Assembly: GCA_023101725.1 (NCBI GenBank)
Contig: JALJCO010003053.1
Span: 930,001 to 994,000 of the forward strand
Reading direction: 5' to 3'
Length of the DNA: 64,000 bases
Source of the DNA: Atherinomorus stipes
Lineage: Eukaryota; Chordata; Actinopteri; Atheriniformes; Atherinidae
Shown here: positions 26,627 to 38,420 of the stretch, piece after piece
Numbering within the stretch: position 1 is the first letter of the stretch
Layout: each line of letters begins with the position of its first letter
The notes under the pieces: model-generated
The model's database searches: none
What the model was told of the DNA's origin: nothing
Seen by the model: only the letters and a program-made list of their open reading frames with translations
Made by a program: the position numbers and the translations under genes

Positions 26627-26650
26627 GGGGTGTGTGTGTTTTTTTCTTTT
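26594..26650. repeat. poly-T / poly-G (25) / (TG)n compound tract
   Basis: T run, then 25 consecutive G at 26606-26630, then TGTGTGTG and a further T run. The G run could form quadruplex DNA and is a likely place for sequencing or assembly length error. Confidence 0.9.
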
Positions 26651-27239
26651 TGGTAGCACCATGACTTCTTAATAAGTAAGGCAATGTATATTTGTGACTA
26701 TATAGTTAATTCATTTTAAACATCTATTATTGATAAAAACAAACAGAAATTAGGTTAACAGGTATTTAAAAAAAAAAAAACAGCCAGGAGAGGAAAAGTG
26801 TGCCAGTTGTAAAACAAAACAAACAAACAAACAAACAAAAGTTTCATTTTGATGTGGACATGACATCTCTGCACTCATGCAGTAACAGATGATGACTGAA
26901 TATTTACAGGCTAGTATACTAATGGAAATTATGGTTAACTTTAACTTATTAGTAAATTCCAGCTTCAACAGAGCAATAAAGTTGTGCCACTCTTTTGTTG
27001 CATTACATACAACTACCGTAAACCCCCAACAAAGAAGAAAATGTGGATAAATAACATAAAATGGTGCAATAAAAAAGTTACATTTTTTGCTATCATGTTA
27101 AGCCACCATTATTGCCATAATATTTTGGGTGACATTGTGGACAAAGCTGCGAGTGATTGAAAATGCACTATAAGTGTTAAAAACAGACAACTCAAAGCAC
27201 TTTGAATTTTATACTTTTAAAGCAACCTTTGCTGATCTA

Positions 27240-27550
27240 TCTTTTAAAAAAGAAAAGAAAAATAATTTTAATAAAAAAAGTCCCGCCCCAACTCAAAACA
27301 AACACCCTCCCTTTCCTTCCCTCCCAAAAAAAAAAAAGAAGGAATGGAAGGGGAGGGGGGGAGGATAATGGAGGAGGTGCAATTCAAAGAAAGGATTGGG
27401 AGGTGTTTTAATTTAAAATAAATAGAAATGGAATAAAATTTTATTTTAGTTGGGGGGGGGTGGGTTTTAATTTTAAAATACATTTAATCAATCAAAATAA
27501 TTTACAATGATAAAAAAATAAGGAAAAAAAGAAAAATTGGGAGGGGGTGT
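27240..27550. repeat. low-complexity purine/pyrimidine-rich region
   Basis: Alternating A-rich, CCTTCC-rich and GGAAGG-rich patches with G runs (27351-27360, 27451-27460). The CCCTTTCCTTCCCTCCC and GGAATGGAAGGGGAGGGG parts, separated by an A run, form an imperfect inverted repeat. It ends about 50 bp before the fold-back element. Confidence 0.7.
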
Positions 27551-29609
27551 TTAAGTAAACTTGATAAGATGAAATGAAGTAAGATTTAGTGAAATGTAAA
27601 ATACTTGTTTACCTTTAACTGTGCTTTTTGCAGGTATCGGATCTAAAGCAAGAACAATGTCTTATTAAGGCTGATTAATCTTCTATTGTGCATTATTATG
27701 CCTTTAAGGATATTTTTAGCTTGCTTTATCAAAATAAAATGTCACTTTATTATGCCCTTATTATCAGTTAACTATACACTTGTGAACAGTTAACTATGCA
27801 TTTTGCAGCTACCAGATCTAAAGTGAGAACAATCCTTATTAAGTCTAATAAATCTTCTAGTAGGCATTTATTTATGGTTAATTTTCACAACTTCCACATC
27901 TGGAATAAAAGATGTGGTCAAGGTTGATGGAAATAAAAAAAATTGCTTAACACAACAAATGTTTCAACAGTAAAGCCCAAAAAGGTTTTATTTATTGCTG
28001 TGGCTTTCAAAGACACAGTTTAGTGTCTTTGAAACTAAACTGACTTTCTTACCTCAAAGGTAGAGTCTGAAGTTTTCCCCCTGAAAATAAACGTTAGACT
28101 TGTGCAAGTGAAATTTGTCTCAATCCGCAACTTTGGGCCTCTACTTGCGTGCAGTGGTGAGTTTGAATGTAACTCCCTCCCCCTCTGTCTGTAATTTGCT
28201 CTTTGGCTTTGTTATGGTCCGGTTGGGACGTTTCTGTGTGGAGATTTCTGTTTATATCACCAGCCAATGACAGAGCTAAGGGCATGACGCTGTGTGGGAC
28301 ACTAGTCACTCGAACTCTCGAAGAAAAAAAAAAAAAAAAAGAAAACGGAGGATGCACTGAAGAAAAGGTAAGATAGTGCACGTTGGAAAACCAGGGTTAA
28401 TATTGATTTGGCTTTTACCAGCTTCTGAGCTCTGAAGGAGAGGCTTGAAGCTGAATAGTTTGAAGAGCGAGGCGGCCATTAGCCTGAGAGGGAGGGGCGC
28501 TCAGTTTGAGTACTGTTGTTAGCAAACAGAAACGGTGGGGGGGACTTTGTATTGAGGCGTATTATGTAAAACATCAGTTAACATGGAAAAGTACAGTTTA
28601 GCAAAGTGCAACATTAATTTTTACTTGTAAAAATTTACAAAAATAAAAATCACCTAATACAGGTGTGTGAAATTTAACAAGTGCAATTAAATCTGTGGTA
28701 GATTTTTTTTTTTTTTAATTCCACTGAACATTTAACGTTTTACATTTGCATCAAGCAATTCAAAAAGTTCCCCTTCCCAATCGGACGTAGAGGAGACTGA
28801 GGAGTCTGAGGAAGGGTCAGTAGAGAATGACTGAGTTGGAGGATCCAGAAAAGTCTGCATGTGATGCAAATGCTTCAGGGGATGGATCATCATTTTTTAT
28901 GTTTCTTGATGCTATATAAAGACAACACAATAAAATATTGACCACAATATATTGTTAGGAGACAGGTTCAACTACATCCGTTTTCAAATAGATTGTGTTG
29001 TGTACTACTGAAATGTTATAGAAATGTGTTCCTGTTTTTTAGGACATCAAGGACATGATTTAGGTTTGCGTGCGTAAAAACAAGTGCAAACTATATTCAC
29101 TTAAGAAAAACAAAATACCATAATTTGTGTCACAAAATATATCAATATAATACTCAACATATTGGTGAATACCACTGACTTACTCTGAGACAGCTGGTCT
29201 TTTAAAGTCTCTCTCCTTGGTTAGCTGTTCGATCAAGTCGATCACACAAAAAAGAAAGTAAGCGGCAGGCCCGGATTTAGGCAGCCCCACTTGGAGGTTC
29301 AGGTACGTGTAGCATATAAAGGGGGGCAAGGGCCGCGCAGCCGCAAAATTTTGGGGGTGTCAAATCCCCCAAACCCCTAAAATGCATAGAAAACTATACT
29401 AACTAATTATGCTATCATTATGTCAGTACATCTATCCATATCTCTGTCTCTCTTTGATCCATTTAATTGGTCTTATTAGGTTTTATGTTGTTTGCTCTTC
29501 CTGACACTAACCTCTGCATTTACCCGGGCTTGGGACCAGCACAAACAGGACACTGGCTTGTGTCTGCTGAGGCTCTATCTATCTATCTATCTGTGGCATG
29601 ACGAAGGAG

Positions 29610-29683
29610 GGCCCAGGCGGGATTCAATCCCCAGACTCCCGGGTGAGAGTCATGCGCGCTAATCAGTCAGCCAAAGGGACATC
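29610..29683 (-). repeat. tRNA-like sequence, copy 1
   Basis: In reverse complement it reads like a tRNA body: GTCCCTTTGGCTGACTGATT (acceptor/D-arm region), GCGCGCATGACTCTCACCC (anticodon-loop region, CTC), then GGGGATTGAATCCCGCC as a T-arm with B-box-like GATTGAATCC. It repeats nearby, so it is treated as a tRNA-derived repeat and not a functional gene. Confidence 0.5.
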
Positions 29684-29752
29684 CCTATGGCCAAGTAGCC
29701 AGGGCACATGATCACTCAGAGGCATAGTGACAGGACCGTCAACTGCCACATC
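29645..29752. repeat. direct repeat copy 1 (about 108 bp)
   Basis: Stretches from GAGAGTCATGCGCGCTAA to CAACTGCCACATCTCT. It is over 90% identical by eye to 29979-30086, 334 bp downstream. It overlaps the first tRNA-like body. Confidence 0.8.
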
Positions 29753-29877
29753 TCTCCCCCTCTTTCCACAAGCACGTCCTCATGCTCCGCGCAGGGTGCC
29801 ACCAATTAGGAATCCATGGACTGTTTACCAGCATTTCACATGCATCCACTTGAATGTGGCAAGGTACGCAACAGAGG

Positions 29878-29945
29878 GCCCGGGTGGGCTTTGAGCCCCA
29901 GACTCCTGGGTGAAAGTCATGCGCGCTGACCATGATCGGTCGGAG
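29878..29945 (-). repeat. tRNA-like sequence, copy 2
   Basis: Reverse complement reads GCGCGCATGACTTTCACCC, AGGAGTCTGGGG and CTCAAAGCCCACCCGGGCCC, a diverged copy of the tRNA-like unit at 29610-29683 with the T-arm loop changed. A further partial unit starts at about 29960. Confidence 0.45.
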
Positions 29946-29978
29946 GCATAGTGACGTGGCGCGCATGACTCCCGGGTG

Positions 29979-30082
29979 AGAGTCATGCGCGCTAACCATT
30001 CAGCCAAAGGGACATCCCTTTGGCCAAGTAGCCAGGGAACATGAACACTCAGAGGCATAGTGACAGGACTGTCAACTGCCAC

Positions 30083-30086
<4 letters not shown>
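29979..30086. repeat. direct repeat copy 2 (about 108 bp)
   Basis: Second copy of the unit at 29645-29752, running straight into the tetranucleotide array. The first copy is also preceded by a small TCTA run at about 29576-29592, so the array and the unit may have been duplicated together. Confidence 0.8.
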
Positions 30087-30312
<226 letters not shown>

Positions 30313-30926
30313 TTTTATTTTTGACCACCTTGACCACATTGTTCATTCCAAATGTGGAGGTTCTGAAAATCATTAACCATGAATAAATGCCTAATAGAAT
30401 ATTTATTAGACTTAAAGTTCTCACTTTAGATCTGGTAGCTGCAAAATGCATAGTTAACTGTTCACAAGTGTATAGTTAACTGGTAATATGGGCATAATAA
30501 AGTACATTTTATTTTGATAAAGCAAGCTTATAATATTCTTAAACAATAAAAGATTAATCGGCTTTAATAAGACATTGCTCTCGCTTTAGATCCGGTACCT
30601 GCAAAAGCACTGTTAACTGTAAACAAGTGCATAGTTAATTTGCAAGAGATAAGCAATAAAGTATATATTAATGTTAATGAATTGATCAAAAAAAAGTTTA
30701 CTCAAGGCATGACAAAGACATAATGGTTGGCCTAGTTGAGTCAATATATGTGTTTGTAATGTTGTTATGAACAATTATAAGATACTCAAGAGGATTTTAT
30801 TAATGTTATTAAGCATCAACAAGCAGTTAACAAGTTTCTTATCAGTCATTATATATGTCTTATAGTCTTCTATTAACTATATTATAACAGTATTACAGGT
30901 TACATACTTCTTGAAATGTACAAAGC

Positions 30927-31226
30927 TCAAATAGGATACAACACTCTCTGTCGTCTGTCCCAGGCCTTGCTGACAAAAGCAACAAATGCAAAACTTTCTC
31001 TACGTAGGATCCAACTTAAAATAGTTTCATCCAGTAGCCAAAACAAATCTGCATTGTTTCTGTTTATACACTCAAATAAAACAAGTCTTAGAACAGAGTA
31101 CAGAGGACAATAAAGGACAAAATTATATTCATCTTCCACCACGTTAAGGTCACAGAGTAAACAAACCCTCTCCTCTTCAGGGAGACCCTTGTACCTGCCC
31201 AGTTCCACTGCCACATCACAGTGCAT
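30927..31226 (-). pseudogene. LINE reverse-transcriptase C-terminal fragment
   Basis: The frame reads ...GRYKGLPEEERVCLLCD, then EDEYNFVLYCPLY and LFE, and later VSKAWDRRQRVLY. This matches the C-terminal zinc-knuckle-like region of fish non-LTR retrotransposon ORF2 (Cys-x2-Cys followed by a His/Cys pair). Here the usual His is Asn (EYNFVLYC). There is no polymerase domain upstream in the same strand, so it is a truncated relic. The clade is not assigned. Confidence 0.6.
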
Positions 31227-32241
31227 GTGCTACATCACCTGTAACATAGTATCTACAATACCAAAATGAGTTCAGACTTCTTCACCTATTAATAATTTCC
31301 ACACTGGTTCACTATTTGCCTATTTGTAAAGATAAATTGTAATTGAACTAAAGCAAGCAATGATTCACATCTTCACTGGATCTCTGCAGTCTGAAAATGT
31401 AGAAATGTTAGATTATTGTCTCAACATATTGTAATAAATTTGATAAATGGAATTTATTTAGAAATGTATGTAATGTGAAATGATTGCATGTTCACTCTGC
31501 TCATTGATGTATGCACTTTATTGAGCAATTGTTGGATTATTTACTTGGCAAGCAATTCCATTGTGTTTGACCTCTCAGAAAAGTGCAGACATTGCTTCAT
31601 TTAAGTCCTCCACCTGCTTCTTTTCCTTTTTTATGTCTTTTTTTTTCCCTTTTCAGTTTGACACACACACACACACACACCTATTTTCTCTCTCCTTAGG
31701 CCTGAGTTCTCTGGAAAAGACATAGTCATCCTCGCTTCTCTCTCTTTGCCGTCTGTTCAGATTTGCTTCCACGTGCAGCAAGACTTCCTGATTTGTGTGA
31801 CAAACACAAATGCCTTCAAATTCCCAGAGCCCCGTCTCCTTACCAGCCTCATACCTTGTAATGCATTATTCACATCCGCTCCTGCCATACCCACACACCC
31901 CAACCCTCTTGCATTCGGAGAGGACAGTCATAGACTCGACTTCCCTGGCAGAAAATCCATACAGTCCTGATGTCTTTGCTTCAAGTGGGCAATTAGTGGA
32001 CCCACATCCTGGATCTATTTTCTCTCGTTTTTGTTGTTAAAGAAGATGACATATTGTATGGATGATGTTAAAGGTTGAGGAAAATAAACAATGTACTTGT
32101 TTATTTATTTTCATTGATGATGAATATATGTTTTTTATGCTGAGTTGGTTAAGAATGAGATATGAGCTTATGTTACAACATCTGTTAACTTTGTAATACA
32201 TCGAACTTTGCCAAATTTTAGGTACTTTAGATTTTTATATA
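31227..32241. other. intergenic, no gene seen
   Basis: AT-rich sequence with a CA run at 31662-31681; nothing recognisable otherwise. Confidence 0.5.
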
Positions 32242-32800
32242 CAAGCAAGTTTATTGGTATAGCACATTTCATGTACAAAACAATTCAAAGTGCTTATATG
32301 AAACATTAGAAGCATTACAGCAGGGTGCAGAAAAAGCAATACTTAGAAAGAAATTAAAGATTTCAATAAGAAGCATGATTGTAAGTTTAAAAAAAAAAGG
32401 CATATAACATCTTTAAGCTCAAAATAGTGGAGACCTGAACTTCTGAATAAAAATTTCAAATGTTGCTGAGAGGACAGGGATTAACCTATATTTAAAGGAA
32501 TTGATTGTTTTAGCTGATCTTTTTATTTTTATTTTTTTATATAACTTTTACTTAACCAGGAGGAAAACTCATTAAGATTTAAAATCTGTTTTGCAAGAGT
32601 GTCCTGGCCAATCTGATCTGAGCCTGTCTAGAAATTTACTCCAGATATGTGAAGCATAGAAGATGAATGCAGCTTCTCCATGTCTGCTTCTGACTATGGG
32701 AACTGATAAAAGACCAGATCCAGATTACCTGAGAGGTCTGGTACGTTGATACTGGGTCAGGAAATGTATTTTGGACCTCAACCATTCAGAGCTTATGACA
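32242..32800. mobile_element. dispersed fish retroposon, split by a nested insertion
   Basis: The left part carries AAGTTTATTGGTATAGCACA, CAATTCAAAGTGCTTATATG and TTGCTGAGAGGACAGGG. The right part carries CTTCTCCATGTCTGCTTCTG, AGACCAGATCCAGA and CCTGAGAGGTCTGG. These phrases occur together in a very common teleost interspersed repeat. The continuity is broken at 32520/32613. Confidence 0.65.
32521..32612. mobile_element. 92-bp nested repeat insertion
   Basis: Starts with a T-rich tract and holds ACTTAACCAGGAGGAAAACT and TTTTGCAAGAGTGTCCTGGC, another common fish repeat tail. CTGATCT flanks it on both sides (32514-32520 and 32613-32619), as a 7-bp target duplication would. The host repeat resumes after it. 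Confidence 0.6.
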
Positions 32801-34550
32801 ACAAAATAAGAAAGACAGAGTTTTTTTTTTTTTTCTCAGTACAATTTGTGTAAGGTTGTTTAACTAATAAAATAAGCAGCCAATGCGTTATTTTCCAACA
32901 GTATTTGCTGTCAAAATTTCATGAAAAATGAAGATTAAAAAAAAAAAATTGGATTAATCAAATACGTGTCCGTAGACAAAATTTGCACACTTATGTTTGA
33001 GAATAGTTAGACATCAAGGCACAGCTAACTGTGAACTCCAAAACCTGATTTTTTTTATATTCCACTATTTCATGCATATTAATGGTTAGAATTACTTAAA
33101 TAAGTCTCCCGCTGCTCTAATAGTCAGAAAGGACTTTAATATTGACCCTGGCTTTGTTTATTTTTAACGTTTATGTGGGTACTTGAGTAGTCACATTGCT
33201 CCTCTTGTGTATGAGGTATGGTTTCATGCATCTGGAGATTTTTTCAAGATGGAAAATTTCTTCCCACCCTGTGCTGTGCCAGGGCATGACCAAAACCAAA
33301 CACCCCATGCTGTAGCTGCGGCCTTTGCAATATAACCGGCATTCCTATCGACTCACTTCTATGTGCTGACACCCTGCTGCACACTGAGCACAAGCCTGTC
33401 TGCCTCTTAATGGTGAAAAACGAGAGCTGTCATGTCGTAATCGTGTAATAACCATGCATGGTGTCACTTTCAGCAATTAATGGAGACGCTGTGACTGGGT
33501 TGTGTAAATCCTGGCTAAGTCAGCTGCAGCAGGTTGCAGCATTGAAAGAGCATTGTAGAAGCATACATTAGTGTGCATTAGTTTATTTGTCCCTGCAATT
33601 GTGCCCAAAGAGAGGAGGATGTTATATTTGTCTGTGTAGATTAACATGTTTTAATAATTGTAAGAAAAGAGTGAGTACCCATAGTACCATTGTAAGGATT
33701 TAGCCATAGTAATATCTCTTTTTTTTTTGTTTTGTTTTAAACTTTCCAGCACATACTGAATCAAAACAGGGACAGTCATAGTGTTGAAAGACATCAAAGG
33801 ATAGTTTCAGTTAATATACGTACGTTTTTTTTTTTTTTTTTTTTTAACTAACCACTTACCTTAGTTATTGCTAAATTGCAGTATTATGGCCTATGCTTCT
33901 CAAAACTGTATACTTCAAAATGGAAATACTAAGGGAAAAAAGTTGTTGCTGCAGTTGCAAGAAATAGTGTGTCTAGAACATGAAGTACAAAAGTCACTTT
34001 CAAAGTTTTTTTTTTAAAATCCATAAAAGCATTGTGCTTGCAATATTGAGTATTCACACCATTTCCTAAATCATGCTTGGAGCATCCAGGGGCCATAGGA
34101 GTGTCTGAAAAAAGATTTTGAGAAGGGGTCTAGGGGTCAGGGGGTGGGGCCTTTAGCCTGCCCATAAGGCTGGTCTTTATAGAGGGCAGACAGATGAGGT
34201 GAGTAGGGCAAGCTGTCAGTGAGACCTGAGTAATGACTACAGCAGTCTGCTCCTGCCAAACCCTCTGATTGTTTTCAATTTGTTTGGGTGTGGGCGGTCT
34301 CTACTTTATGAGGTGTTGGGATAGTTAGTGTGTGTGCGAGTGAGCAGATTTGCATCTTCCATTGCATTTCTACAGAGGCTGTTCAGAGGTTGGTTCAGAT
34401 CCAGTGCCTGATCGTTTGTGCATAGCAAAAATAAAAGAACTATCCAGCTCCACCAACTTTTAACCGGGACTGAATCCAGAACTACTGACATTAGATATTG
34501 AGAACGGGCTTAGTGATCACCATTAGCATGTAGCATTTTGTGATACCATA
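32801..34550. other. intergenic, no gene seen
   Basis: Poly-T tracts (32821-32834, 33827-33845). A block at 33400-33560 (TGTCGTAATCGTGTAATAACC, CAGCAATTAATGGAGACG, CTAAGTCAGCTGCAGCAGG) looks like possible conserved regulatory sequence, which is compositional inference only. Confidence 0.4.
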
Positions 34551-36045
34551 TTCAAAGAGGAAGTTAGTTTTTTATTCAATCTGGACCAGTGGTGTAGTCT
34601 AGTTGATTCTAGTCGGTATACTGTGACTGTGCCCCCCCCCCCCTAGTTAAAAAAACAACAAAACTATACCTGTTCTAAATGGTCCCACTCAAGAACCACC
34701 ACACTTATCAGGATATGTATTAAATATGCAACAACATATAATTTATATAGACCGTCTGTTGTGTCTGAAATAAAAGTATTGAACTGAATTTAGATAATTA
34801 AAAACTGGTTCTGTATTATCTAAATACAAATGTAGACTATTATAAGTAGTATGTGTATTTATGTGCTACATATGCGTGTGTGTGCGTGTGTGTGTATGAC
34901 CTGGCGGTAAATAGAAATTCCAGTAATTATAATTAATGATACAGGCGTTTTTTTTTGTATCTATATCATGAGCAGCTAGGCACGGATGAAACCCATTAAT
35001 GAACTGTTTACAGACTTCAGCCACTGCGGAGAAAATGCATAAAAATTTTAAAAAGGAAGCAAAAATTCTACTATTTCAGTAGTTTTATCTCACTATATCT
35101 AACACACCAGTCATTTAATGGTGTTCATGGTGTCTTCACTGACTTTTAAGATGACAGTAAAATAATTTCACTGTTAACAGTTTTATGGATGAACTATACT
35201 AACATTTTAACTTATAGATTTAAACTGTTTCTACAGCTTTGAACGTTGTCTACTATTAACCTAACATTACATTTTTCCACTCTAACCACGCCAGTTTCAA
35301 ACTCCCTCACCTGACTCTTGCTCCAGGCTGGCCAGGTCCAGCTCTCATCTACAACGCACGTGCACGCATTGTGCATGTGATGCACTTCTTCTCAGCTGAC
35401 CAGCGTTGGCTGATCATGCTGCTGTTCTTCACTGCTTCGTTAAGGCTGGTTTTTACCGTAGGGCCCAAACTCAGCAGTTAACGTGAGCTTCAGGTTTGAC
35501 AGAAGCCCGTTCGGTTCAGACGTACCGCTTCCTTACACAGCATTTTTCAGTGGTTATACGGTAATTTCGGACTTTTTCTAGTGAGTATACGGCGTATACC
35601 TGCGTATCACGTAGACTACACCACTGATCTGGACCTATTTTCTAGCATGAAATATGTTCATTTTTTCACCCAGACAGTTTTGGTGCAACTTGAATTCCTT
35701 CGGGAGATATTTAGATCCACTCCAGATCAGCGTATGTCCAATATAAAGGAAATGATGGGGCAACCGCGCGCAGCCTCTACTAATGTAGAGTTCCTACTAA
35801 TGTTTTGCAACAAAACCTTGGTGAAATGAAGGAGTTTGTGGCAGATAATGCCTTATTTAGAGGCTGCGCGCGGTTGCCCCATCACTTCCATTATATTGGA
35901 CATACACTGATCTGAAGTGGATCTAAATATCTACCGAAGGAATTCAAGTTACCAAAACAGTTATCAAAGTGTCTGTGTGATTAAATGAATGTATTTCATG
36001 CTAGAAAATAGGTCCAGATTGAAAAAAACTAACTTCACCTTTAAA
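34551..36045. mobile_element. fold-back MITE, interrupted by a hAT element
   Basis: Outer ends: TTCAAAGAGGAAGTTAG on the left against the complement of CTAACTTCACCTTTAAAG on the right. The left arm is 34551-34586 plus 35635-35779, and the right arm is 35859-36045. They pair over about 180 bp, including GGGGCAACCGCGCGCAGCCT against its complement. Without the insertion the element would be about 450 bp. No coding capacity. Confidence 0.8.
34587..35626. mobile_element. non-autonomous hAT-type transposon nested in MITE
   Basis: Terminal inverted repeats CAGTGGTGTAGTCTA at 34587-34601 and its complement ending at 35626. A perfect 8-bp duplication ATCTGGAC lies at 34579-34586 and 35627-35634, inside the left arm of the surrounding MITE. 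The 1040-bp interior has no transposase frame and includes a C run at 34634-34644. Confidence 0.88.
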
Positions 36046-37471
36046 GACGGTATAATTATTTTTTTCTGCTTTTATGTTAGGTTTATGTAAATTTGAAAGT
36101 GTGAGTGAGTTTTTGTATTGAGTTTAAATGGTTAATTACTTGGGACTGAAGTGCCTGCTGGCATCACACCTGAAAAAATTGTTTGTCTCCATTTTATAAC
36201 AGATCAGATCCTTTATCTTGATCTTCATCCAAGGTTCTCCTCAAACAGTTGTCAGGACTGGCAAAAATGTTCTCATTGCTATGCTTTCAAATCAAAATTT
36301 TTCAACACAAAGATAAAAAGGCATGTACACATGCACTGGTCTGAAGATCTTGTAGCTGGCTGGCTATGAAAGTGTGTCAAAATTTAAAAGTCAATATTTA
36401 AAGAAAAGAATGTTTTTCTTTCTCTGTCTATATAACACACCCACACGTCATATCTCTCTACGGCCTACGTTCCACCCTTCTACAGACTCATCACAATTTC
36501 TCTTTCTTCTCTTGGCTCATCAGTTTACTTACAAAATAGATTTTGTCAGAGTTATTGATGTATAATGCATTGGCATCAGTGAGCTTATTTTCACTTTAAT
36601 AATACTGAAAACTTTTTTAATATTAAGTGATTTTGCATAGATCTTTGTGACAGAATGAAAGCGGTACAGAGATGATCAAACAGCGTCTTGTTTCAGGTCA
36701 CATCTCCTCTGTCTTTCTGTCAAAGCCATTCCAGAGAGGGCTTGGCAATGAGAGAGCACTATGACTGGAGGGAATTTCTCCAAAACAACGCCAAATCACT
36801 CAGTTTTCCTGCTCCTCCCCATCCACTGTGGAGATGTGTCAGAATTCAATGTCTGTCACTGCATCCCAAGGCGGCCTCTAGATCCAACAACGAATTGGCG
36901 CCTCTTGTCTTGTCACCTGTTATCTTTACCATGTCTTGGAGTTCTGCGTCGGATCAGTCACAGCTTTCTTTAAAAAAAATGTAGAATGGGAGTTTTATAT
37001 CATGAAACATGCCATGGCATTTATTCAGTTCTGTTAAAACAAAGGACTAATACTGTATGTCTTGAAACAGGGTCAACAGATATGAGTAAGAGCAATAATG
37101 TTTTCCCTCTAATAATCAATCTAAACTGATGGTTTGAGGCATAAACGTTGCGTTAAACATTCGATATTAACCAGCCACAAATAAGGAATGACAGAAGCAC
37201 AAAAAATGATCTAGAAAAAAAAAACCTTAAAAGTTTTCATTCAATTAAATGCTAATGCAGAGAGGATGGTGGCAGCTACTGTAAGAAAAAAGAGCATGTG
37301 GAGACCAGGTACTAGTATTTCACTATGACTTTAACAACTGTTTTAAAGATAGTATTTGCTGACCTGATTATTATCTTTAACACACTTGTTATATGCTGAG
37401 ATTTCTTTCTCATCATCTTGTTTACTTCTAATGATTATTGCACAGACAATATATGTTCAAAAAATGTACGG

Positions 37472-37530
<59 letters not shown>

Positions 37531-37799
37531 GTAAATCCATTTGTAGCATATATGCATAACTCATGTGAATCTGATTAGTTTTTGGGCTGAGATGGACACA
37601 CAACTCAAATTAAGCTCTACCATGAAACAGGGAGATGTTTTGCTGTTTAAGGTAATTTCAGAGATATATACTAGTAGTAGTATAGCAGTGCACATAGGAG
37701 TATCAGACTGTGCTAATGTGAGTAATTGAATAATTCTTTAATATACTGGAAGATAACATGTTTTGTTGCAGTATAAGCGATTGAGGAAAAATAGTTTAG
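36046..37799. other. intergenic, no gene seen
   Basis: Short unrelated frames only. It includes a perfect (ATA)n array at 37473-37528. Confidence 0.5.
37473..37528. repeat. (ATA)n microsatellite
   Basis: About 18 uninterrupted AATA-phase trinucleotide units. Confidence 0.95.
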
Positions 37800-38420
37800 T
37801 TAAAAAACAGTTTGTAAGCTGTTGAAATTTTGGAAGGAGAACAGCGAGATAATCTTGGATGATATCTTTAAGTTGCCATGAATGCTTTTGGGTGTTGTGT
37901 TTGTGGCTTGGCAACATCTGAGTTGATGGCATCACATGTGGCCTCATCAGGTAACACAGGTAAGCTCTCTCGGAAGGCAACATAGATTGAAACCCACAGC
38001 CAGCAGCTCAGTATCAGGGTTGAGAGATGCTCCTTCACAATGACTTGTCCTAGATTAGACCATTTGTTATTAACACACATGGCGAGCCCTCCTCCTTTAC
38101 TCTTACCTGTTACTGTGCAGTTTCGGTCTGCCTGTATAGTCTTAAAGTTGGATAGAGATACTTTGGAGTTGGGATAATGTTTCTGTAGCCATGTGTCTGT
38201 GAAACACAATGCAGTATTCCTTTCCTCCATGTAGATGTATTACCCATCCAAGCTTGTCAATTTTATTAGACAGAGTTTGAATGTTGACAGAAGAAATTTT
38301 TTCATCTTTCCCTTCCTTTCTTTCCATTTAGCTCCTGCTCTACATGGTAGATGTTTCCTTGTCAACTTACTTGGTTTGTGTCTTATTCTGGGTGTTACTT
38401 TTGCCTTGGAGAGTTGACTT
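37800..38420 (-). pseudogene. LINE endonuclease-domain remnant (CR1/L2-like)
   Basis: Reading leftward on the minus strand: a basic lead-in KPSKLTRKHLPCRAGAKWK, then SVNIQTLSNKIDKL in a second frame, then EERNTALCFTDTWL, FKTIQADRNC and GKSKGGGLAMCVNNKW back in the first frame, and later VLLPKFQQ. This is the order of an apurinic-type endonuclease N-terminus in fish non-LTR retrotransposons. Frameshifts, a stop near 38240 and the absent polymerase domain mark it as dead. The exact clade is uncertain. Confidence 0.7.

Noticed and set aside
29610..29683. Functional tRNA gene
   Set aside because: The acceptor stem pairs poorly and the unit recurs in degraded copies close by, so a tRNA-derived repeat is likelier.
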